The notes under the pieces are model-generated. The model had not been told where the DNA came from. It searched no databases and was given only the letters and a program-made list of their open reading frames with translations. From Gammaproteobacteria bacterium (lineage in GTDB: Bacteria > Pseudomonadota > Gammaproteobacteria > Eutrophobiales > Eutrophobiaceae): 18,155 nt of DNA. This document shows positions 12,619-18,155 of this stretch, in pieces. A program made the translations under genes and the position numbers. The DNA lies in contig JACQHV010000217.1 in assembly GCA_016198885.1 (NCBI GenBank), forward strand, positions 1 to 18,155, written 5' to 3'. Numbering within the stretch: the stretch's first letter is position 1; every line of letters starts with the position of its first letter.

Positions 12619-13047
12619 ATGACAAGTCAAACAGTCAACGGGATTACACCCCCGCAAGCCTGGGATATCCTGCAGTCGAATTCAGGTGCGACATTAATCG
12701 ATGTACGGACCAGTATGGAATATGAATATGTAGGACATCCGGTCAATGCCATCAATATCCCCTGGAAAGAAGCGCCAGATTGGGTGATCAATCCGGATTT
12801 CACGCATAAGGTAAGAGCAGCGCTTACTGCAAGGAGAGGAACGGGGGAAGATATAGAATCTTTGCCTGTGTTGACCATCTGCCGTAGCGGAAAACGATCC
12901 CTCGCCGCGGCAGAGGAATTGATGCGTCAAGGTTTCAGAAATGTTTACAATGTTGAAGAAGGATTTGAGGGCGATCTCGATGGTAAAAAACACCGCAGTA
13001 CCATCAATGGCTGGCGAAACCGCAATCTACCCTGGGAACAATCCTGA
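12619..13047 (+). CDS. Single-domain rhodanese-like sulfurtransferase
   Basis: A 142-residue cytosolic protein with one rhodanese domain. The N-terminal strand TLIDVRTSMEYEYVGHPVNA contains the conserved DVR and the GH.P.A motif. The active-site loop is ICRSGKRS with the persulfide-forming Cys88, and GFRNVYNVEEGFEG matches the C-terminal signature. A six-residue catalytic loop like this is usual for sulfur transfer rather than phosphatase chemistry. The pattern with an insertion (IPWKEAPDWVINPDF) is typical of small rhodaneses found beside sulfur-oxidation genes. It is divergent from the ArsR gene. The nearest Shine-Dalgarno (AGGA at 12601) is 14 bases away, a weak placement. Confidence 0.9.
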   Translation: MTSQTVNGITPPQAWDILQSNSGATLIDVRTSMEYEYVGHPVNAINIPWKEAPDWVINPDFTHKVRAALTARRGTGEDIESLPVLTICRSGKRSLAAAEELMRQGFRNVYNVEEGFEGDLDGKKHRSTINGWRNRNLPWEQS

Positions 13048-13072
13048 TTTTCCTGCTGTATCGACACAAAAA

Positions 13073-14302
13073 TCATACGGTCTTGTCAAATACATGGCGC
13101 GTGTGGAATATGGTTTTGTGAAATTTTTTGCCACCGATCTGTAAGCAGCGTTTTAAAATCAAGTCAAACAGCAAGACATGGTGTTTACGCAGCCCGGACA
13201 GGACTGCCGCCTGTTTCTTTGTAATGTAGCCTTTATGCATCATGCCCCGTAATGAAAACAATGGCATCACCCCCGGCAATGGATAATCAGATGCGTTAAT
13301 CAGGCGTGAATGCCAGTCGGTTCGGCTTATTAGGGTCTCAAGCGCATGACCGGCACGGTTTATTTGCGTAATTGCTGATATCTCCCCAAATAGCAGACCT
13401 TCATAACGTGGTTCATCCATCATGCGCGCAAAGAGATCAAAACTGTTGACCCGCTTGTCCTTCCTGCCTGAATCGATGTCCAGATCTTCCCCCAGCGACG
13501 CACAGTGGGCAACGATAACCCGCAACCCATGATCCAGGGCGCGTCGCAATAACAGGGGATTGCCATAATCTTGGGCATTGGCCCCGTGCACGGCCTTTTC
13601 CTCGCCGGCATGTGACAGGAGCGGAACGTCAAAACGGGCCATCGCCTCATAAAAGCGATCACATAAAGGCGATGCCGGATTCATTCCCATTCCGGGTGGC
13701 AGCCATTTCACGGCGCGTGCGCCTTGGGCAACAGCCGTCTCCAATGCTTCAACACAATCTTCCCGATAGGGGTGAATAGAGGCAATCCATTCGAAACGAT
13801 TTGGATATTGTCGTGTAATCCTTGCGGCATATTCATTGGGGGTATAAAAGGCGCTACGTTCGGGTTGTTGGTGCCCGTGCTCATCATAAGTGTGATCAAA
13901 GGCCAGTAATAACAGACGCGCCCCTTCCGGCATGGCTTCATGCAGTTCAATCAGACGTTCAATGTAAAGTTGATCAACAGATGATGCTTGATCAGCACAA
14001 GCGGCATTGGTATACAGTTTGAACTGAGCAAACTGCAGTGGATGTAATATGCTTCGCATATGCGGGTTAACCCAGACCCCACCCCCGCCATCACCCGTCC
14101 CGATAAGATGTACATGACCGTCCCAAAGTTGGCTCGCATCCAGATCTGCCAGCGCAGATACCACCACATCGTCCCCGGCGAGTATTTGCGGAAGTTTTGC
14201 CGGGAAACAAGGGTTCAGCAATCCTTGATCTGGCCACAGGCGAAAGGCGGCCATGGCAAGTGCACCACCGCCGAGGATGGCGAAAAAGTGTCGCCGGTTC
14301 AT
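13073..14302 (-). CDS. Amidohydrolase-family protein with Tat-type signal
   Basis: A 409-residue TIM-barrel metal-dependent hydrolase of the amidohydrolase superfamily. Metal-site features: DGHVHL (61-66, the HxH pair), IASIHPY, VKWLPPGMGMNP (the lysine strand), LLSHAGEEKAVHG, VIVAHCASLGED and the late Asp in NASDYPLPG. The N-terminus MNRRHFFAILGGGALAMAAF carries a twin-arginine motif (NRRHFF) and a hydrophobic stretch, so the folded enzyme is probably exported by the Tat system encoded directly upstream. ATG 14302 lies 26 bases after tatC, with no clear ribosome site. It converges with the rhodanese gene, with 25 bases between. Substrate unknown. Confidence 0.85.
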   Translation of the reverse strand: MNRRHFFAILGGGALAMAAFRLWPDQGLLNPCFPAKLPQILAGDDVVVSALADLDASQLWDGHVHLIGTGDGGGGVWVNPHMRSILHPLQFAQFKLYTNAACADQASSVDQLYIERLIELHEAMPEGARLLLLAFDHTYDEHGHQQPERSAFYTPNEYAARITRQYPNRFEWIASIHPYREDCVEALETAVAQGARAVKWLPPGMGMNPASPLCDRFYEAMARFDVPLLSHAGEEKAVHGANAQDYGNPLLLRRALDHGLRVIVAHCASLGEDLDIDSGRKDKRVNSFDLFARMMDEPRYEGLLFGEISAITQINRAGHALETLISRTDWHSRLINASDYPLPGVMPLFSLRGMMHKGYITKKQAAVLSGLRKHHVLLFDLILKRCLQIGGKKFHKTIFHTRHVFDKTV

Positions 14303-14328
14303 ATCAAAAAATTTATACGCCCCGGGGA

Positions 14329-15111
14329 TTATTTTTCATCTGCATAGATGGTGTTTTTTGTATTCCCCTGTTGCCGGATAAATTTACGGGAAAAAAACAA
14401 TCCCAGCTCAAACAGACACCAGATTGGTAATGCCAGGAGGATTTGTGAGAGCACATCGGGCGGGGTCAGCAGCATACCAATGACGAATGCTGTAACAATG
14501 ATATAGGGCCGATTTTGCCGTAATGACTCCACCGACGTGAATCCAGACCAGACAAGTAATATGGTCACAACAGGGACTTCAAAGGCAAGGCCAAAGGCAA
14601 AAAAGATCTGGAGAACAAAATCCAGATACCGGCTGATGTCCGTCATCACAGTGACACCTGCAGGGGCTGTCGTCGTCAGGAATGCGAACAGCAACGGGAA
14701 GACAACGAAAAAGGCAAAGGCAATCCCCGTATAAAAAAGAACAATACTGGAGATAAGTAGTGGCAGTGCAAAGCGACGTTCGTTTTCATACAGACCGGGC
14801 GCGATGAACGCCCAGGCCTGATAAAGGATATAAGGCATTGCTATCAACAAAGAAAGGAAAAATGTAAGTTTAACCGGTGTGATAAAAGGCGCTGCAACAC
14901 CGGTCGCGATCATTGTGCTGTTTACAGACAAATGCTTGAGCAATGGAGCTGCAATGAGACTGTAGAGATCGTTGGCAAAGTAAAACAGCGCCAGGAAAAT
15001 AATCAGCACACATAATAGACTACGCAATAACCGTTCGCGTAATTCCACAAGGTGCGAGATGAAGGATTGTTCGCGCACATTATCGTTATGATCAGGCGGG
15101 TATTGCGCCAT
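14329..15111 (-). CDS. tatC: Sec-independent protein translocase TatC
   Basis: A 260-residue inner-membrane receptor for twin-arginine signal peptides. The N-terminal cytoplasmic motif SFISHLVELRERLLRSL (16-32) is the signature. The first periplasmic loop region includes the conserved YQAWAFIAPGLYENERR, and FVIGMLLTPPDVLSQ marks the fifth helix. Six hydrophobic helices can be placed. It follows tatB by 11 bases and forms the complete TatABC set here. Confidence 0.96.
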   Translation of the reverse strand: MAQYPPDHNDNVREQSFISHLVELRERLLRSLLCVLIIFLALFYFANDLYSLIAAPLLKHLSVNSTMIATGVAAPFITPVKLTFFLSLLIAMPYILYQAWAFIAPGLYENERRFALPLLISSIVLFYTGIAFAFFVVFPLLFAFLTTTAPAGVTVMTDISRYLDFVLQIFFAFGLAFEVPVVTILLVWSGFTSVESLRQNRPYIIVTAFVIGMLLTPPDVLSQILLALPIWCLFELGLFFSRKFIRQQGNTKNTIYADEK

Positions 15112-15122
15112 CAGGCAAACAC

Positions 15123-15419
15123 CTAGGTACCGGTATTGTTATCGTTGTTTTTCTTTTGCATCGGCGCTACATAATCCGGATCCTGGTCCGGGGCGTTGTG
15201 TATCAGGTCATCGAGTTCGGACAAATGATGATCTAATCCTGTCTGTTCGCTTAATTGCAACTCACGCTCGAGTTCTCGTCGGGTATTGTTTATGACCCGT
15301 CGCAGTTTGCTGATCCATCTGCCCGTTTCGCGGGCAAATCCAGGCAGGCGATCGGGGCCAATTACCAGCAAGGCCACAATGGCAATGACAATTAATTCCC
15401 AGAAACCGATATCGAACAT
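15123..15419 (-). CDS. tatB: Sec-independent protein translocase TatB
   Basis: A 98-residue membrane protein that pairs with TatC to bind substrates. It opens with MFDIGFWELIVIAIVALLVI, with the TatB-type Glu8, then GPDRLPGFARETGRW, the Gly-Pro hinge and the start of the amphipathic helix. The charged tail is variable. It is shorter than E. coli TatB (171) but normal for many proteobacteria. It lies between tatA and tatC. Confidence 0.94.
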   Translation of the reverse strand: MFDIGFWELIVIAIVALLVIGPDRLPGFARETGRWISKLRRVINNTRRELERELQLSEQTGLDHHLSELDDLIHNAPDQDPDYVAPMQKKNNDNNTGT

Positions 15420-15473
15420 TGCTGATCAGGATTATTTACCTGAGCATATTACAGAAAATCAGGAAATATTATC

Positions 15474-15701
15474 TCAGGAATCGTCTTTTGACTTGTCTGT
15501 TTTGGAATCAACCTCTCCTTCAATTATCCTGCTACTCTTGGAGCTTGTTGATGTTGAGTCGTCTTCGCCATCCTTCATTGCATTACGGAAGCTTTTGATT
15601 GCGCTGCCAAGGTCGCCACCCATATTACGGAGTTTTTTGGTGCCAAACAGCAGGGCAACAATAAGCAGGACAACTAATAATTCCCAAATACTAAAACCCA
15701 T
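15474..15701 (-). CDS. tatA: Sec-independent protein translocase TatA
   Basis: A 75-residue pore-forming Tat subunit with one N-terminal membrane helix (IWELLVVLLIVALLFGTKKL), the FGTKKLRNMG hinge, the amphipathic helix GGDLGSAIKSFRNAMKDGED and an acidic Ser-rich tail. ATG 15701 has GGAG seven bases upstream. It follows hisE by 37 bases. Confidence 0.95.
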   Translation of the reverse strand: MGFSIWELLVVLLIVALLFGTKKLRNMGGDLGSAIKSFRNAMKDGEDDSTSTSSKSSRIIEGEVDSKTDKSKDDS

Positions 15702-15738
15702 AATTTATCTCCACATGATTGGGTGTGTCCTATCAGAA

Positions 15739-16065
15739 TTAAGTTTGTACGTTACGCTTTGCCTTTTCTTCAAGACCGGACCGGCCGAATCGCCGTTCGA
15801 GTTCCGCTAAAATATCTTCCGGACCCAGTCCTGACTGGGCCAGCATGACCAGGGTGTGAAACCAGAGATCGGCTGTTTCGTGAATTATAGCGGTTTTCTC
15901 TTCTGAGTTTGCGGCGATTATCAGCTCCGCTGTTTCTTCCCCGATCTTTTTCAAAGTGGCATCCAGCCCCTTTGCATAGAGGGCGGCAACATAGGAGGTG
16001 GCGGGATCGGCTTTCTTGCGCACCTCAAGCGTTTTCGCCAGCCGTTTGAGTACATCATCTGTCAT
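15739..16065 (-). CDS. hisE: Phosphoribosyl-ATP pyrophosphatase
   Basis: Second step of histidine synthesis: hydrolyses phosphoribosyl-ATP to phosphoribosyl-AMP. The MazG-like helical core is plain: YAKGLDATLKKIGEETAELI with the metal-binding EExxE-type pattern, then HETADLWFHTLVML with Glu and Asp ligands. It is 108 residues from ATG 16065, which has AGGAT eight bases upstream; ATG 16095 adds ten residues without family support. It is a stand-alone gene rather than the fused hisIE of enteric bacteria. Confidence 0.95.
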   Translation of the reverse strand: MTDDVLKRLAKTLEVRKKADPATSYVAALYAKGLDATLKKIGEETAELIIAANSEEKTAIIHETADLWFHTLVMLAQSGLGPEDILAELERRFGRSGLEEKAKRNVQT

Positions 16066-16104
16066 GATGGTCAATCCTGAAGTTGAACAAATCACAGTAA
16101 ATAT

Positions 16105-16524
16105 TCATTTAGACCAGGATGAATCATTACCATATATATCCTTGGGATTTTTGATGACCGGCTCTGCCTCAATCCAGCAATTATTTTCCAGGCGGTGAAA
16201 GAAACAACTTTGCCTGCCGGTATGACAGGCGATGCCGCCGGTCTGGATCACCTTTAACATGACAGCATCTTTATCGCAATCGAGATAGATTTCTTTAACT
16301 AACTGGGTGTGCCCGGATTTTTCTCCCTTGTGCCAGAGCCGCTGTTTGGAACGTGACCAGTATACGGCCTGCCGTTTCTGCAGAGTCAGATACAAGGCCT
16401 CACGGTCCATCCAGGCCAGCGTTAATACCTTGCCGCTGTTAATGTCCTGTGCAATGGCAGGCACCAGGCCTTCGCTATTCCAGTTGACCTCGTCGAGCCA
16501 GACAATGTTTGCAGGCGCCGGCAT
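16105..16524 (-). CDS. hisI: Phosphoribosyl-AMP cyclohydrolase
   Basis: Third step of histidine synthesis: opens the adenine ring of phosphoribosyl-AMP. It is 139 residues, with WMDREALYLTLQKRQAVYWS, RLWHKGEKSGHTQ, LDCDKDAVMLKVIQTGGIAC (the DCDxD magnesium site and the first zinc Cys) and HTGRQSCFF with the second Cys. It starts two bases after the hisF stop, so translation is likely coupled. The C-terminal tail beyond FFHRL is longer than the minimal enzyme. Confidence 0.96.
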   Translation of the reverse strand: MPAPANIVWLDEVNWNSEGLVPAIAQDINSGKVLTLAWMDREALYLTLQKRQAVYWSRSKQRLWHKGEKSGHTQLVKEIYLDCDKDAVMLKVIQTGGIACHTGRQSCFFHRLENNCWIEAEPVIKNPKDIYGNDSSWSK

Positions 16525-16526
16525 AC

Positions 16527-17294
16527 CTACAGTCTAACTTCAATGTTGTACTGCTTCATCATGGATTTGGCCTCTTGCACGGTATAGTCACCAAAATGAA
16601 AGATACTGGCAGCCAGGACGGCATCGGCCTTTCCCTTGATTACGGCTTCAGCCAGGTGTTCAAGTGTGCCGGCGCCGCCCGAGGCGATGACCGGGATGGA
16701 TACTGCCTCGCTGACAGCGCGGGTCAATTCGAGATCAAAACCATCGCGTGTCCCATCCCGATCCATGCTGGTCAGTAATATTTCACCCGCACCACGTCGT
16801 GCCATTTCTGTAGCCCATTCGATTACATTTATGCCGGTCGGTTTACGCCCGCCATGAGTAAATACTTCCCAATATGGAATTGCATTATCCATGCGTTTTG
16901 CATCAATGGCCACAACGATGCATTGGGAACCAAAACGGCCGGATGCCGCATTGACCAGCCCGCGATCATTGACCGCTGCCGTATTGACACTGATCTTGTC
17001 TGCCCCCGCATTGAGCAGGCGACGGATGTCATCCAGTGTGCGAATGCCACCACCCACGGTTAAGGGGATAAATACCTGGCTTGCGACTGCTTCCACCACA
17101 TGGATCATGGTATCGCGTTCATCACTGCTTGCAGTAATATCCAGAAAGGTAATCTCGTCTGCGCCCTGTTCATCATAACGGCGGGCCACCTCAACCGGAT
17201 CACCGGCATCACGTATGTCAACAAAGCGTACGCCTTTAACCACCCGCCCGGCATCAACATCCAGGCACGGAATAATACGTTTGGCCAGACTCAT
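16527..17294 (-). CDS. hisF: Imidazole glycerol phosphate synthase cyclase subunit HisF
   Basis: A TIM-barrel cyclase that works with HisH to make imidazole glycerol phosphate and AICAR. Catalytic Asp11 is in RIIPCLDVDAGRVVKGV, and the second Asp is in VVAIDAKRM (about residue 130). Phosphate loops are TVGGGIRTLDD and VIASGGAGTLEHL. It is 255 residues, the normal length. It starts six bases after the hisA stop. hisH is not in the window; in many relatives it lies upstream of hisA. Confidence 0.97.
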   Translation of the reverse strand: MSLAKRIIPCLDVDAGRVVKGVRFVDIRDAGDPVEVARRYDEQGADEITFLDITASSDERDTMIHVVEAVASQVFIPLTVGGGIRTLDDIRRLLNAGADKISVNTAAVNDRGLVNAASGRFGSQCIVVAIDAKRMDNAIPYWEVFTHGGRKPTGINVIEWATEMARRGAGEILLTSMDRDGTRDGFDLELTRAVSEAVSIPVIASGGAGTLEHLAEAVIKGKADAVLAASIFHFGDYTVQEAKSMMKQYNIEVRL

Positions 17295-17300
17295 TATTAT

Positions 17301-18041
17301 TCAGATTGCACAGATGTCATCTGCCAGTTTTTGTGCAGCAGCGAAATCGAGGGTTCCTTCGTATATGGCGCGGCCGGTGATTGCCCCGGCAATGCCTTCA
17401 TCGGCCGCCTTACACAGGGCACGAATATCATCCATGTTGGTGATTCCACCTGAGGCAATGACCGGAATGGTAACCTGTCTGCAGATTTCAACAGTCGCCT
17501 TTACATTTACACTGTTCATCATGCCGTCCCGGCTGATATCGGTAAAAATAATAGCGGCAACGCCATCCTCCTCGAATCGTTGCGCCATATCAGCAGCGTC
17601 ATGATGTGACAGTTTCGACCACCCATTAATTGCGAGTTTGCCGTCTTTTGCATCCAGACCAACGATGATATGCCCGGGGAATTCAAGACAGATATCTGAC
17701 ACAAAGTGCGGTGTAGTAACCGCTTTAGTACCGACAATGACATAACTTACACCGACATCAAGATAGGTCTGAATGGTATCTTCATCACGTATACCACCCC
17801 CGACCTGTATGGGGATATCCGGATAAATTGCGGCTATTTCATGAATAATGTCTGCATTCTCCGGTCTGCCTGCGATTGCGCCATCCAGGTCAACAATATG
17901 TAATCGTCTGGCGCCCGCATCAATCCAGCGTTTGGCCATTTCCAGGGGATTTTCACCATAAATGGTTTCTTCATCCATTCGTCCCTGGCGCAGCCGTACG
18001 CATCGACCATCTTTAATATCAATCGCGGGGATTAAAAGCAT
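17301..18041 (-). CDS. hisA: ProFAR isomerase HisA
   Basis: Isomerises ProFAR to PRFAR, the fourth step of histidine synthesis. A TIM barrel of 246 residues with catalytic Asp8 in LLIPAIDIKDGRCVRLRQG, the second Asp in VGLDAKDGKLAI, and phosphate loops QVGGGIRDEDT and VIASGGITNMDD. ATG 18041 has an AGGA eight bases upstream. The 114 bases between here and the right edge are AT-rich and hold no gene I can support. An operon promoter may lie there, or transcription may enter from beyond the edge. Confidence 0.97.
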   Translation of the reverse strand: MLLIPAIDIKDGRCVRLRQGRMDEETIYGENPLEMAKRWIDAGARRLHIVDLDGAIAGRPENADIIHEIAAIYPDIPIQVGGGIRDEDTIQTYLDVGVSYVIVGTKAVTTPHFVSDICLEFPGHIIVGLDAKDGKLAINGWSKLSHHDAADMAQRFEEDGVAAIIFTDISRDGMMNSVNVKATVEICRQVTIPVIASGGITNMDDIRALCKAADEGIAGAITGRAIYEGTLDFAAAQKLADDICAI

Positions 18042-18155
18042 CGTGAGTCCTGGGAACTGATAATAAAATACGAATTGAATAAAATGCAGAGTTTGTGTTG
18101 TAGTTTATTATGTTTTCATTGGTATTTAATCGGATCTTAGCACAAGGATCTTTAT

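Noticed and set aside
18042..18155. Promoter or hisH fragment upstream of hisA
   Set aside because: No coding frame with hisH motifs is visible and no -35/-10 pair stands out in this AT-rich stretch.

Overview
The window reads as chromosomal DNA of a gammaproteobacterium, possibly a betaproteobacterium. The main clue is the order hisA-hisF-hisI-hisE-tatA-tatB-tatC with separate hisI and hisE genes. Base composition is moderate in the core genes. I see no rRNA, tRNA or CRISPR array. Family assignments come from reading motifs, not from database searches.

Layout. Positions 3-1676 (+) hold the 3' part of an Aas-type acyl-ACP synthetase, cut by the left edge. Positions 1680-2060 hold a pair of small hairpin repeats and an orphan HicB-like antitoxin gene. 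Positions 2061-5705 are a foreign block that I read as an integron gene-cassette array without an integrase in view (a CALIN), on the minus strand. Three attC sites (2855-2922, 4308-4367, 4967-5053) separate four cassettes. Read from right to left these carry: a four-helix RipA-like membrane protein; a PD-(D/E)XK nuclease-like protein; a cassette whose own gene was destroyed by REP-like repeats and an IS30-family insertion sequence (3087-4190); and a glutathione S-transferase. The decisive sign is that the first bases of cassettes 1-3 are complementary to the R'' box of their own attC, as expected for DNA that integrated as circles.

Positions 5752-10374 (-) form a compact run of genes: doxX, a 3-methyladenine glycosylase I homologue, a Mut7-C RNase, a creatininase-family protein, nfi (endonuclease V), a secreted protein-L-isoaspartate methyltransferase and a secreted DUF302 protein. 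Two ATGA overlaps and short gaps suggest one transcript. The theme is repair of damaged bases and aged proteins. Divergent from it are apt (adenine salvage) and a secreted DUF2059 protein.

Positions 11480-12052 are a gene-free repeat region. It contains a mosaic of palindromic repeats bounded by a 10-bp inverted repeat, and several hairpins of the same fixed-loop family seen at 1692-1728 and 5769-5782. Next come an ArsR-family regulator (-) and a divergent single-domain rhodanese (+). Their shared AT-rich region holds a dyad and a terminator-like hairpin.

Positions 13073-18041 (-) are one likely operon: hisA-hisF-hisI-hisE (histidine synthesis), tatA-tatB-tatC (twin-arginine export), and an amidohydrolase whose own N-terminus looks like a Tat signal. 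The last 114 bases hold no gene that I can support.
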